64,000 nt of DNA from Ceratobasidium sp. AG-K (GCA_037039685.1 JAWNGF010000009.1:2356001-2420000); one strand, 5' to 3'; shown: positions 1-14,226, counted from the first letter of the stretch. The notes: a model not told the origin generated them from the sequence alone. Numbers and translations are program-made.

Positions 1-2430
1 GGTGGTTGGCCGCTAGCGGATTGTGATAATGCTGGCAATTAGGATTATTGTAGCCACCAGGACTACGATGCCATCTAGCCCATTCCCTCGGAAGAGGAGT
101 GAAAAGACCAGTTAGGTCGTTTTCAAAGCGAAGGGATTGGAAGTAGCGAGCCAGTCAGGAGAGGTCAGTTTAACCGGAGTTTGAGCGTATGGGTACTCAT
201 GTGGTGTCTTCCAACAAGCGCGTGAGCAATCCCTGGCCCTCGACCTAATTTACTCTAGTCCCTGGCTGGCGATCATTTTGCTAATGTATTGGAGAGAGGC
301 AGGCCGCTATTGTGCGTCGCCGTACAGCCCGATCAGGCAACATATGTAGCAGAATAGCCCTCCGATACTCCTTTGGGAATGATGGGCAATGGGTAGGCGG
401 CTAGTGGATCCAGTTAGTATGATCAAGCGAGAGAGAGAGAAAATGAAAGCGTGCCAATAGTGGACCTGAGTGGAACTATGGGCTCAGCATAATAGACGTG
501 GATGTGAGGTCTGTTTTGTAATATTTAGGGCGGTTAGTAAAAGTCTGGACCGGCGCTTGCTTTTTGATGGGTGCTTTTTTGCGCTCATAATCTGACCCCC
601 CAAGCTCTCAAGCGTGTAAAGTGTTCTTTAATTAAGCATGTAATTTAGAAATAACGTTTTAATGATTACCTTGACAATGCTCATCGAATGGCACCAAGTG
701 CAGAATCACATGCTGGCTGTAAGATTTCACTGTCGGTATCGGTATTTTAGCAATTATCTAGCATACATACAATTATTTGCGCTTAGAATCAGCTTAATGG
801 ATCTATATAATGTTGTAGATTGGTTGAAACAGGGTACTGAAAGAGCTGGCCTTAGAATCCTAAACCTGCCTGGCCATGGAACGTGATATTCGTGGAAAAG
901 GAGGTTAATTGCCCCAACCGTGGATCTTGCTCCAACCACTACCATTTAACTCTACTCTTTTTAAGAGATTACCTTATGGAAGCTGAGGGTTAATACTGCA
1001 AGCCTTTTGGGGTGAGGCCGCAATCTCATGAAAAACAAGCGCCAAACAAGTCATTTGCAAGTCGCGCTCAAGCTGGTTTCCGGACAATGAACAATTATCG
1101 TGATAAATGAGATATGTCTTAACATGGACCCAAATGGAATCATATGATATAATGTTATTGTTGGTATATGACCGAGAGGAGGATTCAGTAAAGTGGTTGT
1201 ATGGATCGCGTGAACGAATGCGCACAGACATGCGCGATTACTGTAGCGCTAGAAACAGAATGTGCCTGGACGAAATCAATACAAAATATTTACAGAGAAG
1301 ACAAAGAAGACCCCAACGAGAAGCTAGGTATAGGACACACACCCTCCAACTGCAGGTATACCCTGAGTCTCAGTGCAGTTGCTTGGCAGGATATGATGTG
1401 AAGCAGACTTGATACATGACGTAGAAGGACTCCGATGTACTCAGCTCACTTACCGAACCACTCGTTGCAATTGTCATTCGTCGTTATTGAATCGTTACTT
1501 TAACGAGTACTTACTAACGAAATTCACTTCCATTTACAGAACTCTTTCGGCGCTGTTCAAGGTTGCTTGATCCAAGGATCCTTGTTTGATGTAAGTTCAC
1601 GGGTTATACGGTGCAGGACTTAGGGATCCTTCAGCGCCGCACTCTTCTCAAGTCGTTGGTAAAACTGATTGGATCCTGGCGCTCTGTAACGGATTCGGAG
1701 GTGTTACTGGGAGTGCTGGAGCGCCAGGAGCCAAATGGGCTTTTGCTGGTGGCTACTACATCCGTGTTCGCATTCTCGCTCCGTTCCAGGAATTATCTCG
1801 GGCACAGTAGCCATTCATCGTGGTTGTGTTTTTCTTCCTGATTGTGCCAATACTTAAGTCAGGCACTTCCGCCTCGGTCCCCAAGACGAGTTGGTGCACA
1901 CACATTGCGCAAACTCCCATCCATCCTCCCTGAAGTATATAATTCATGCACGCTGTTTCTAGTAGTTAGGGCCTTACCATATTTGACGGTTTCTATTTTT
2001 TATCACATATACAAACACCAACTCACTGCAATGCGTAGAGAAGCAACTGAGTTATATCCCTCAATACCTCGGCTTTTGTCCACCTAGCGTTATGGACCAT
2101 GTTATCCCTTCCGATCCGCTTATCGATTTGTATTTTCACTGTGTCTATAGTCACCTAGAAACCAGCCACGCACTACACACCAATGTTGAAATTAGAGGGC
2201 TAGTTTCACCATTCAATACACGCCCATCATCAGGCATTAAGCTCGGCTGGTTGTTCCAGTTCAGAACCTCTCACAAGCAAAGTATCTCAAAATGGGGCTG
2301 CAACGCCATCTTCGTAACAACATTTGCTATTTTTGTCTGAATAACCAAAACCCACTCTGCTATCCACCCAGGTGAACAAACCTGAAATGATATAAACACC
2401 TTAAATAAATGAAAATGGGCTTCTCATTGT
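1..2430. other. gene-poor stretch, no supported gene
   Basis: Only short open frames occur on either strand, with no recognisable domain, no convincing splice chain and no signal peptide. The piece around 305-410 resembles 8100-8200 (shared words such as TATGTAGCAGA and GATGGGC), so part of it is an old dispersed repeat. I see nothing else I can support. Confidence 0.5.
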
Positions 2431-2431
2431 T

Positions 2432-3710
2432 TCAGATGGGTAATCGTTGATCTAATCTGCAAGGTCGTTGATCGCCCTCGCACAAAACCTTGTGGGTACT
2501 CCACCCCGTACGTCTTTCCGAACAGAACGATGCCCATGAAACTTTCAGTAATTTAGGATTCTCTCTAGCCAGTATTGCCGTCGCCTCCTCCTCTAGCTGG
2601 AATGTAGGCTCCTGGTATTCGTGAGTACATTGCTCGCAGGCACGCTCCCAGAGCGACAGGTCGTTCCCCAAGGACGAGTCTAGGCCGGCATGTTGCGTCA
2701 GGTGCACATCGATCGCAGAATGGTCTGTAAGATAAATGCCAGTTCTAATTTCTTCTAGGTTTTTGATTCTAGCGATTTCCTTCCCCAGGGCAGCCTGTGC
2801 ATGCGAAGCGGGTTAGACACTATACACACAATACTGACCGAAATACATGTACGCACCGCGTACGCTTTCACTCCCTGGTTGCTAAAATAGGCGTCGCTTT
2901 CGGATCGGGGAAGCCTATTCCAAAATTTACATTGGACGCACGTGAAGATTGTGCACCTCGCAAGAGTAAGAGAGCGAAGAAGTGGACAATCTTCCGCTAC
3001 TCTCTGGATAAAGTAAATATCCGGGGCGTGGCTGTCATAAACCCTCAGTACGCGTAAGGACCTTGGTAGCCTCACAAGGAGCTTGCGGTATGACATGCGT
3101 GGCTGGAGCGGTAGTTGCTCGGGCTCAGTGTTGTGATGGTTCCCATTATGGTCTGGTACAGCCACCAGTGACCGATCATCCCCATCAACTAGAGCCGCTC
3201 CATCATCCATGGAATCTTCTTGATGTACCACCGGCTCCTCAAAGTTGATGTCAGAATGACATACTAGGGTCAACTCATCCAAGAACATGAAAGCGTTGAA
3301 TGCATTTTTCGGTGCCGTGTAAACCTGGTAGCTATCTTCGCACACCAGAGACCTATACATTCATGTCAGTGCATCATCCCTAGTCCAGTCTTACTTCAAA
3401 CTACCTCACGCAACGCCATATATCGACATTATTGAATGTCATCATCGATCGCAGTTCGTGGATGTCGCGTTGGCTAAATAAGCGAAGGGTTTGGGCCCAA
3501 CACTCCAGCGCCACTCGGCGATGGAACTTTGATAGGCAAGCTAGGGTCCGTAGCTCACTCATCTTCGCTTTGCTGCTCAAATATTTTGAAGCATCTCCGT
3601 ATCCGAGCTCATTTGGCACTGATGCCGCACTTTCGATGATTAGATACCAGACTTCATGTGGTAAGTGGATGCCTGGGCTACCGAAGTAGTAGATTGAATC
3701 CAGTTAGTCC
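2432..3710 (-). pseudogene. F-box-like protein gene, 5' end unresolved
   Basis: Read on the minus strand, an F-box-like start HLPHEVWYLIIESAAS lies at about 3630-3680, followed by a helical segment with LACLSKFHRRVALECW. A second block (about 2860-3360) contains LPRSLRVLRVYD and CPLLRSLTLARC, which read like leucine-rich repeats, and a third block lies at 2432-2707. This order is usual for fungal F-box/LRR substrate adaptors of SCF ubiquitin ligases. The blocks are in different frames and are probably joined by short introns near 3360-3400 and 2710-2860. No in-frame ATG was found before the F-box; a possible acceptor CAG lies just upstream of it, so a first exon is missing or lost. It may be a real gene with an unseen exon rather than a pseudogene. 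The call as F-box-like is moderate. Confidence 0.45.
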
Positions 3711-3739
3711 TCAGCCAACTCGCTTTTTCCTACTTACAT

Positions 3740-5690
3740 TTGGGAATCGCTACGGGATTTCACGGCCTGTATCTCAAGACCATCGGTAAGCCCCTTATCA
3801 CCCTGGGCTTCTATCACGCTTTCGGCATGGATCGTCGCCCGCAAGATATCAGATTGCATTACGCCAAGCCGTTGGCCCCACGGCACAATCCCACGACGAG
3901 ACTAGTTGCAAAAGAAGTGTTTTAAAAAATTCCCGTACGATCTAAGCTTGTGTATGCGTCTCGTGGAGGATTGGTGTCGAATAGGTAAAACCTGCCAATA
4001 GGGACGCGAACGGTCCACCAGTTATACTGGGTATGTAATATGGGCAATACGAAATCCCTTTTCTCAGTGTTATAACCTAGTCAAAGTATCACCAGCTAGT
4101 TGAAGATAAGGGTCTGACGAAGATGGGTGCAACTGGCAGGCCTTTATAGCCTCCGGCGCCTGTGGCAGCTCAAATTATCTATTCATCAAGCAAATAGTGC
4201 AATACAGTATGTTTGCAAGTCAACACGCGCACTAAAGCACTGTGGGTGGGTTCTGCATGGGCGACAAACTCCTTGAAACTATTAGCTAAACAGCATTGTT
4301 GCGAGCGCTCCGCGCATGAGCCAATGCGCTGGTCTCGGGGATCACCCTGTTGCAATGGCTGATTTTGGAAACTTGGCATATCCATGCCACACGGACCACG
4401 GGTACTCCGCTGACAATAGAAAATATCAACCGCAGTGTGGTTAACGTCAACATCAATACTACTGTAAGGGCCTGACAATAATAGTATCATCTACCGCTAA
4501 GAGTCCCAATATATAGAAGTGTCGCAACTAGTAATAAACATTCAACCCTCTCGAACTAGCACTTAGCTTGCTAGACTAAATAGCTCTACTAAGTTATGAT
4601 ATTGATAGCTCCTGAAGAACTCATCCTGGAACTACTGCCTCTTTGTAGCGCAGGCCCATAATTCTATCTTGGTGAAAGCGCCTGCACAGGGTAGGCTGCC
4701 AGCGAGTCAATATCGGACCGGATCCACTATCAATCCCATATCTGCCAAATTCCAAAGGGCTCAGCAGGAGTATGGTGCAGATCAAATGATGATTCGTTTA
4801 CAGCTCGCAAAGGCTTGCTCAAACCGCCTGCCGTATGGGAAAGGAGAAACCGCTCCCTGTGATTAGGTAGCGGATTTGGCCCCGCCAAAAGCAAGAAACT
4901 GAGATTTCCCGGGTTCGGACCTGGTACACATTGCTCGGAACATTTACCGGTTGCAACGAAAACCGCACGAATATTACAATTTATGTAAAACCTAACGGAA
5001 GCTAGATGTTCGGGATGAGCTACTTAATAAATCCTGTGCATGAGCGATTGATATTGGGTGCTCAGCGCTTTGTGCAAAGGATTGACGCTGCGGCGAAATG
5101 AGGCGCGGGATCAGGATACCAGCATAAGTAGCGCTGTAGCACGCAGGCATGGTTGTTAGTGTGGCACTGGGGTAAATAGACCTGTTTACTACAGTGCCTA
5201 CACAGCAGCACCACTGCCTTGGGCACTTTTAGTTGGAACTGCCCTCTCGACTATGGTAATTGCTATTGTGCCAGCCATGAGGCTCAGCCTACCACTGTGC
5301 CATATAAACGTGATCCTGACGAAGGGCCAGAACCACTCTCCTTCGCTTACCAGAGTTATACAAGGTATTTTACAAAGGAAATGTCGTGTGTTTGAGATCA
5401 TCTAATGCCCCAGAGTTCTGCCTCCAGCTGAAATTTAGGGTCGCCATCGGAGTAGTAGAAACCCTAGGCCTGTTAATCAAATGTAATGGTGGGTGTGCCC
5501 AGGATGAGCGGTGGAAGTAAGACGAATAGGAACCTATGAACGTGGCACGCGAATATACCGGAGACAAACTGCGCAGGAACATCGATCTTGTCCTTCCACC
5601 ACAACGGAGAGGCGTAGTATGTATGCGCCTCAAATACTTCATAAGGGCGACCACTAATACTGAATGAAGCTAATAGTGTATGACTAATTA
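3740..5690. other. no supported gene
   Basis: Short frames only. No domain, splice chain or repeat structure could be supported here. Confidence 0.45.
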
Positions 5691-5699
5691 AAACCTAAC

Positions 5700-7050
5700 C
5701 TGCATCCTGGGAATGGGACGAATACTAGATATGGGCATGCTGTTTTGCCGGGTCATACTAGGGACGGTTCTTAATGACTAGCAGTAATGAATAATGTGCA
5801 AGAAATACGCTTGGCACTGCTTACTTTCAGCAAGTAAGTGACAGCCCTAATGTCGAGCCAGTGAAATGGGGTGTTTTTGTTTTTGTTTTCGCTTTTTTGC
5901 TTGTTACTTTTGGATCGAAAAAGTAACCCTTGGTGAGCGATAGTGTGCAGTGGTGAGAAGATTACTTGCCTTGGGCTAGTTGCGGCTGCATAATTAGACT
6001 AGAGTGCTACGCAATCCTACGTTTTAGTACTTTCAAACCGAGCGAGAGGGTGCTCAGTGAGAAATGGCGAACAGGCATGGGTATGACCTGAATGCCCTTT
6101 GCGTATTCAGAACCCAGGACCATGTTAGAACACTTCAAGGTGGCGTATATCACCGCATTCCAGTGTAACAATGAACGTGCCTCAGCGAAACGAGAACGAA
6201 CGCAAGAAAAGTAGGACACTTGCGCTTAGTATGACTAGAGCCAGTCGTAATCGGGCTAGGTACCAAGGAGTATCACATCATAGTTTAAGGCCGCGTAAAA
6301 CACGCTCGATGATTCCCTATATGATATCAGCGAGCGAGGGAAGGGTTTGGAACTTAACTCCAGTTAGTTGGGGTCGAGTATATTACCGGGTAGAGGAGCA
6401 CTGCGAGACCGGTTCCGGGCTACTGACCACATGTACAGGGGGTGGGACCTGAATGAAACCCGGCCGAACAGTACGCGTCGAGGAGCAAGAGCTGGAAATT
6501 TTATCGTAACGAGCATTTCAGCAACCTCAGCAAAAACCGCACGTGCTAGCAAGCGCTCGCTGGCGTAAACGAGCCCTCACGGGCCTCAATTAGCACCGCG
6601 GTTTTCGCTGAAACGGTGGAGAGACAGACACAAAAAAGACCAGGCATCTGGGTTGGAATTTAGTTTCACTCGTGGCTATAGCATACAACCATATGGCCGG
6701 GATCTGTCCGCGTCCGTTCGTTATAGACCCATGTCTTGTCAGTTGAGCCTCGGTTCTCTACTTCTAAGTAGCACGAACTGGGGTATGCTCTCCATTATTT
6801 CTTGCTTATTTATGTTGCTCATCACGTAGCTGCAAATAGGTTCTCATTAGCTCGGCAAATCGCACTAATTGCAACAGTTAGGTGGGTATATCAAGAAACA
6901 AAGATGGTCCGAGTTCGAATTTCTGCAGAGCAGGTGTCAACGGAGGCGATTGATGGGGTCTCGCGTGACATGGACGAATCAAAAGCCTCGCATTTAGGGG
7001 CTCCAGGATGTTATAGCAAGGAGTCTCTAGTAGGCTAGACACATAGATGA
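5700..7050. repeat. diverged direct repeat, copy 1
   Basis: This stretch aligns in order and orientation with 8755-9760. Shared words include TAGATATGGGCATGC (5726 and 8770), CCACATGTACAGGGGGTGGGA (6428 and 9440, only part quoted exactly) and ATGGACGAATCAAAAG (about 6970 and 9688). No protein could be recognised in either copy. It may be non-coding sequence of an old transposon or a segmental duplication; the family is unknown. Confidence 0.6.
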
Positions 7051-8754
7051 GCTAGAAAACAACTTGTAGGAGATTTTGTTAATTAATGAGGTGCCGAGCT
7101 ACGTTGGATAGTGCGGCTCGTTCCGGTAGGTAGTTTGTAGGATGTAGTAGCTCATGAACGGCCGATAGCATACACCCGAGTTGGAGACAAAAGAAATCGA
7201 CCTCCACACATACTGTGTCTCCTCCACACCCTGGTCACCCCGAAGCAACTGACACCAGTTGAAGCTTACTGCTGCCGGGGGTGCAAGCACATAACTTACA
7301 CTCATCAAAATCCTTCGGTGAACCCAAGTATACGAGTTTCTCAGAGGACCTTATGTGTCTATCGACTACCGCCTTTGCGATAAAATCGATGGTGCGGCTC
7401 ATTCACACCATGTATGAGTGTAAATTCATTCGAAGGGATTGCAATGAGCGAGCCGCGAGTTCGTCGGCGAATCAATCCTATCGCCATGCCCATTTGTCAA
7501 TGGAACTACCTCCGAAATGCTTCTCTTCCGGGTTCAGGAGATAATACAACCAACACATCATTTGAACTCCGCTCCCTTATCCTTGTGCCTCTCTCAAGAA
7601 CGCCCAGTGAGACTACGTCTCCGATTATATAAGCGGTTCTGCCTCGGCTGGGTGATTCGAATACCCCGGCAACTCGATCTTACCTAGTCAGTTCGCTCGG
7701 TATTTCACGCCGGAGATATCGCCTCGATAGTCAGAAATCCCCAATGACCACCTACCATCCATGAGAGCTCGGGGATCGTTGTAACGCCGAATTATCAGTC
7801 GAACGTTCGATCGGCTTGGCTTCCACGTTTCCGTCCTACTTGGGTTAGAAAAGGAGTGTAAAGGACAGTCAGGCTCCGATAATAGGTATAGCGATCGAAG
7901 TTGAGGGGTCAGTAGCAAGGTTGACTCGACAGCCTCGAGCGGTTGAGTCGGAGTTCGAAAATATGAGCATAAGCACATGGCGCTAATTACCCTCCCCTTA
8001 CGCGCGCCTCTGTGATTCTTGGCCTTCTATCTCAATTAATCTGATTTCCACCTTGAAACTCGGCAGCGCCCTTATATCTTGAAGCCAACGCAGTCGCTAT
8101 TCTACGTTGCCGTACTGCCCTAGTCGAGCAAGGTATGTAGCAGAGCGGACCCGATGCTCATTTGGGGACGATGGGCGATGGATAGGCACCGGCCTCGTCT
8201 GATCAGCGTGATTGGAACGAAGGCGTAAGGGATGTTAGTAGGGGACTTAAGTGAGGCGGTTAGTTCGGTGGGCTGGGTGCAGCCAGATGCGCATCAGATA
8301 TGCGCCACAGTCTTGCAACACCCAAAGCGGCTTGTGCAATGTCGACCTGATATTTTAACAAGGGGTATTTTTGGATTTAAACTTACCATTTTGCTTGGAT
8401 TCATACGATGATATATTCACGCTGAGGAGTTAGCGAGGAATGTGCTACATAAGGTAACGGCCGGAGTTGCTGAAATGATGTAAAATGGGGGATTATTAAT
8501 TTGGACATACCTCGCTTTCGATTCATGCAGAGGATGAATCAGAGTGAAATGGCGAGTTAGATTCAAATGAGAAAATTGGGTTGGGTACCTTCCTTTCAAG
8601 AAGGACTGAAGGAGCCGAGCGATGTACCAAGGGCTGATTTTGGATGTACTCGCGCTTCGAGCAGGATGTGCATCCGCTCGAAATGAAATGGTAGGACAAT
8701 AAGATATTCGAGGACTGTTGGCGTGATTGAATATCTAAAGGTGTTTGAACCATT

Positions 8755-9760
8755 TGGGCAGGAGAGTTCTAGATATGGGCATGCCGTTTTGCCGAGTCAT
8801 ACCGGGCATGGTTCTCGACAAGATGGTGGCCATGAAGAATGGGCGGGAATCACACTGGATTGAGTTAGTAAGTGCTGAGCCCCAAATTAAGCCGGCGAAG
8901 TGAGGTGATTTCTTACTTTCGAATCGAACAAATAAGTGTCATTGATGAGCGATGGTGTGGAATGGTGAGGTGATTACTTGCTTTGCCTGTTTTTGGCTGC
9001 AGAACTGGGCTAGAGTAGTTGGGAGCTCTGAGTTTTGGTGCCTTTGAACCAAATGAAATGGGATCCAGTGAGAAATGGTGAACAGACCATAACTGGAATA
9101 CTTATCTCAATTTAGTGAAGATTTGAGCCTAGAACCAAGTTAGGGTACTTCAAGATGGCATACTTCGTTGATTCCAGGTCGGGCGGGGAGCGTTTCTTAA
9201 TGAGATAGGAGTACGCCCAAGCAAAGCATGGTACTTGCGCTAAGTCTGGCTAGCATCGGTTGTAATCGGGCTAGAGTACTAGAAAGTGACATGGTATAGT
9301 TTCGAGTCACGTAAATAAATTCAGCAGTTCTCAGTACGATATCCGTGAGCGAGGCAGGGATCAAGGCCATACCTCTGGTCAGTTGACGTCGAGGACAAAG
9401 CTAGGGAGAGGAGCATTGCGAAGTAGAGTTGAGGCCACTCACCACATGTACAGGGGGTGGGAACTAAATGAAACGCAACCGAACAGCATGGGTCAACAAG
9501 CGAGAGCCGGAAATCTTGTCGATGGTGCAATTTTACTAGCTCAGCACTGAGTGGCAACTATTTCAGCGACAAGGGGGGATAGAGACAAAAGACGAGTTGT
9601 CGGCCGGGTATATGGAGAGAAAAAGACCGTCTGGGTTTGAATTGCTGTAGCGCGGGCGACAAAGGTGATTGATGGGGTCCGCGTGATGTGGACGAATCAA
9701 AAGTCTCGCATTTAGGGGCTTGGGTAAGGGGAAGTTGTTACGGCGACGAATCTGTAAGCT
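8755..9760. repeat. diverged direct repeat, copy 2
   Basis: Partner of 5700-7050, same orientation, about 2.7-3 kb downstream. It is shorter, with indels around the purine/pyrimidine tract near 8910. Divergence is high, so the duplication is old. A shorter related match links 8100-8200 to 305-410, which suggests the repeat unit extends further left than the best-preserved part. Confidence 0.6.
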
Positions 9761-9764
9761 CGGC

Positions 9765-12700
9765 GCATAGGTGGACTATAAAATCACTTATAGGAGATAG
9801 TGTTCGTTGGTCAGGCGCTGTGTCGCGATCAGTAGCGCCACTAGGTTTGGCGGGTATGCCATAGGTTATAGGGGAGTTTTGTTGAATTCGCGGACTGGGA
9901 GATAAAGCACCGACTCAGAATAGTATTTCTCGATCGTTTCGACAAGATCTCTGGGTATATCTTTCAAAAGACGCAAGAGGGAAAGGAGGAGCTAGACGCC
10001 AGCGTGTGCAATGCGCTCAAAGCCGTGAATGTCAAATTAGTTAGACGCCGTGGCCGGCCCGTTCCGGAGCCTCTCATGCAGCCGAGGGCGGCAGTCTCAT
10101 TCACACGTGACCTAGTCCATGGCCTGGTGCCCACCTCACCTAGTTCCCAAACAAGTTTGTCATCGAGCGTGCAAGAGTGCTAGGGCGCTCCCAAGAACAT
10201 TGGAGGATCTCCTGAGTACTCGACAGGATTGAGGAGCAAATTCGAATTTGGCTTGGTCCTCTACTCAAACCTAGTCCCAACCGACGAAAGCGGGTAATCC
10301 TCCGAGGCTGGGTGGATTCACCTCAGTTGTTGGTCACGGTACACGCAGGAGCATTCACGCGACCAGCCTTCGTCAGCGGGATCATGAAATTAGCTGGGAA
10401 CGTTCCTGCCCCCTGGTAGTCGTCGCGGTTGTATTGCGTGCTTATCTATGTGGATCCATTCTCGCTTGAATACTATAGTGTATCCAAGCTAAGGAGCGTA
10501 GCGGTGCTTCCGAACACTCTCACATTCAAATTCTGTCACGTAATGCGGGCAAGGCTACACATTGCATGTTGTTGGGCTAACGTATGCCTCGATTGGCGGA
10601 CTGCTGAAGACTTCAGACTTTGACCTAGAATCATATTCGGTTGTTTGGCATTTGGCTAGCTTGGGGAAACTTCGACTTGGAAAACGGCTGAAGCCTTAAG
10701 GCTCAATTACGGGCACATATATACTCTGGCTCCTGGCTCTCTTTAGTGAAATGATATGAGTTTCTGGGGCACTCCCGTCCTCTGGGATGTCCCGCATTTG
10801 CGCTGCATGCCTATCTCCAGTCTCGCGAGTTCGTTTCAGCTTAGCAGGAAGTCAACCTGTTTCAAGCTTCGTCACCTATAGCTGTCTTTCTTTGATTGCA
10901 TAGAAATTATGGGTGTTACGCGCCAAAACCCAATTGATTACATGGGGCATTCGGGTCTGAGAAATGGTGCAGGACCTATGTATACAGATATCAGTCAACG
11001 CCTATGGATTTGCTTCCGAGTTTCCACTCAGTCGCCATGTAACGCAGTCGAAATTATACACTACACGCGGGCTGAGCTAACATGCATTTGCATCTCCCAA
11101 TGAAACGTCGGCGACCTCGTGTTTCTACATGCAATCCCATCTAGCTGTTTGGTACCCAGCTAGACCACGGACGATTCAACCTGCACAACGGCCGAAGCCT
11201 TCCCCCGGAATGGTTTTCCACTGTGTTGGGGAACTTCGTGATTAGGTGGGAGTGGCTAAACCAGTCTTAGAGGGGGGCGTACCTCGCATATACAAGAGCC
11301 ACGTTTTCAGTGTTTCCTTTCGCGATCGACGTTGATTACTTGACGAGCGCTACTGTTGGACACGTAGTCGATACTAGTGTACACAGAGACGGCCACGTCG
11401 ACCAAGTCCAACAATAGTACACTGAAAATGATAAACAAAAAGGATGAGTGTGACAAAAGAATCTAGAGACTGAAAAGGCATCCGGTACTAACCAACCGCA
11501 TGAGCACAAAATAGTAAATGTCCAGCACGGGATACTGCAGCACATTGAATGAATCATATAGCGGAAGCAAATCACGCTTTCTTTGGTTCGATTAACAGAT
11601 TCGGCCGAGGGGTCGAATATCATGAGCAAGACGTGAGACATGGTATGGTATTTATTGGATGGTTTGGCTGCCCGGATATCGTACCGTGCCCATCGGAGAG
11701 TTGCATGCGGTGAGCTTTCAGTTGTGAGCACATGAGTTTTGATTGAGATCAATTTCTGAACGTGGCATTTTTTATGCTGGGATGTACCAGAAAGGGGCTC
11801 CGGTATCACTGAATCAGCGGAAGGTTGCCACAACAATAACTCCGCTAATACGTCAGCATCTTGGAAAGGTACATATCTGTAATATGCGAGCAGCGCACTA
11901 ATACACAATCCTAGACGGACTGGAGTATCTCAATTAGCTTCGCATGCGCACAAGGGGATAGGGGCAGATAGGCCATACCAAACGATATAAAACTGCGTTA
12001 GACAAATAACTAGTATGGGGTTCTTTGGGCACCAGATTGCAGCGATTGCCCTGTTTGGAAAGGCATTATGTTTCATAAGGAGTTTAGAACATGGTAAAGA
12101 GAATAGGTTGATATTAGTACTTACAAGTGTCAGAGCTTGATCGACCCAAAATCTCTATTGGTTTGTTACGCTCACATTAGCGCTGTTGGTGTTCCTCCTT
12201 TTTTTGTTGAGTTTTCCCCTGAAACCTCGCACGACGATTGTTCATTTCCAAGGATCCCACGGCCCATCCTGCGCAGTGAAGCGTGGAAACCAGATGTCAC
12301 TCACAGCCGCACCAATGGATCTAGTGTTCAAGAAATCATCCTCCGTCTTTTGCCGCTCCTTTGTGCATTGGATTGATCCACAGATTAGCGTTGAGACCAA
12401 CCAAAGGCCGAACCAGTATGAGGCTGCTGGTCCCACAGGAAAATCGGACCACAGGTCTTATAAAAGACCGTGTGTCGGACGAGGCATTTAGGAGCAGGGT
12501 TGTGAGAAGTTGTAATGGACCTTTCATTGGGTACAAGAATTGTAAGTGTTTTTATGATGTATCGTAGACAATGTAAGCAGAGGTTAAGAGTGGTGTTGGT
12601 TGATTAATCGAAGTCCCACCAACACGTTCCGTATTTAATACCACACGTGGATGCATGGATCTTAATACCGCAGCTTGATAGGTACATGACGCGTCCCACG

Positions 12701-13070
12701 TTCTGGCCATGCTCTACTCAAGGGCGAGTAGCGTATGAACATTTCTCGCGGCTACGCGTGGCCGCACACAGGACGGCATCAAAGTTGTCGTCAGCGGCCG
12801 GCCGAGACCGTGCGAGTTGTCACGTGACAATGTATGCACCAACTTGAACTTCGAGTTTGGATCGGGTGGGTGTGTCAACCAAGCAAAAAGCGATTGATTG
12901 AAAATCTCTGAGAATATATGGGAAACATAATTGCGCGTAATCGTGCCTGTGCTTCGACCTTATGTGTATTCACCAATGTTTCAGGAGCTCGCGCCAAAGA
13001 TTGAAAGAAAAGTTCTATCCGTTTCTATTGTGAATTACAACTCATTTGCCTAATTATGCCAGCCGATCTA
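9765..13070. other. gene-poor stretch; one unassigned open frame
   Basis: The only long frame is on the minus strand at 11336-11908 (190 codons). It contains a plausible acceptor near 11880 and a hydrophobic, Cys/Trp-rich tail, but no domain I recognise. It could be an exon of a decayed gene or chance. Overlapping frames at 12137-12567 look like chance. Nothing else could be supported. Confidence 0.4.
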
Positions 13071-13077
13071 ATGTGTC

Positions 13078-14226
13078 CTAATCTATCCACGGTAAGCGAT
13101 ACCCGTTAGCACTCAAGCTTCCGTCGTCATTGTAGAGAGATGAGCCAGTTCCGACTTCTCCTCCGCCAGTGTTTGCAGAGATCAGCGAAGGCGAGCTAGC
13201 ACCGAAGGACGGCGTACTGTGACGAAGATCAGCTGTATATCTCAGGGCCTAACCGTGAACACTCACGTAAGTGTGACATAAGAGGCACCGTCAAGGAAGG
13301 ACATTGCCGATTTGAGGAAAGCAACCTGCTGATCACGCGAGGCGGGAGCTTGCAGAGCGAATTCGGAGATAATCAACTGTTGGGAGCCATTAGGGCTTGG
13401 CTCTCAAGCTCTGGTAAAATACTTGCCTGGTAATTGGGGAACCGGTTGTGTGCGTTTTGGACGTGGGACTGGAAGGCAGAGAAGGAGTTGCCGTACCAGT
13501 GGATATTGACGTAGTCAAAGTAGCACTTGAATGGGCATAAATGTCAGTGAGTGCTTCCAATGCGACCTCAGAGTCCTAACTCACACGTCCGGCGCAGGCC
13601 GAGATGAATGCTGCAGCCCAGTCGAGACCCTGGCCGGGGGTGGTGCTCGAGGTAACCGAAGGAATAGCCTTCTCTAAAATGATCAAGTATTCGTTAGGCG
13701 AGCAGGTCATCAAAGAGTAATAATTACTTACTGATTTGAAGAGGGTTGATGTTCTGGATGTACCAGTTCGCGGCAGTCCCAGCCGAGATCCCGTTGATAT
13801 CGGGTTCGTTGAGGGTCAAAACAGTGTTCCACCCTTGCTGGGCGGCGCGAGTCTTGAGCTGAGAAATGGGTGACGAGTCGCAGTCGAGGCAGCGCTGCAT
13901 GCCAATCCAGTTCATGTTTGTAGTCTTGGCAGGGCGCCATGTCTCCCAGTTGTACATCCTGTAAAGCGAAATGGTTACACATGGTTCTATCTCGTTTAAG
14001 AGTTGAAAGCACCATTGAACATTTCCATTACCGTTGGCGAGTTTGGAGGAGTCCAGATTCTTGCCTTCGTTGTCTATGCAAAAGAAATATGAGTCTTGTG
14101 AGTACAACATACGATCGACGTAGACTTACACCAAGCCCAGGCGAGACCACGTTTGCCGGCGTAAACAGACGGAGTGGCAGCTAGGAGGGCAGTGGCTAAA
14201 GCAGCGACCTTAGACATAGAAAGCAT
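13078..14226 (-). CDS. secreted GH128-type glycoside hydrolase (Asl1-like glucanase), 7 exons
   Basis: Exons read 14226-14130, 14073-14013, 13958-13732, 13673-13585, 13525-13427, 13376-13267 and 13216-13078, giving 273 residues. The protein opens with a signal peptide (hydrophobic core ATALLAATPSVYA) followed at once by GKRGLAWAWYN, the usual N-terminus of fungal GH128 beta-1,3-glucanase-like proteins. Family landmarks in order are YNWETWRP, the acid/base glutamate in LTLNEPDI, DYVNIHWYG, and the nucleophile glutamate in IISEFALQ; the end is the typical VGTGSSLYNDDGSL. All six introns are 50-59 nt; the fifth uses a GC donor (CAG|GCAAGT). The expected role is attack on beta-1,3-glucan in fungal or plant cell walls outside the cell. 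The start was chosen by the signal peptide. Nothing in the coding path is broken. Confidence 0.87.

Noticed and set aside
12137..12567. Three overlapping frames around 12.3 kb as a small gene
   Set aside because: They are on both strands, all short, with no domain, splice signal or promoter; chance is enough to explain them.
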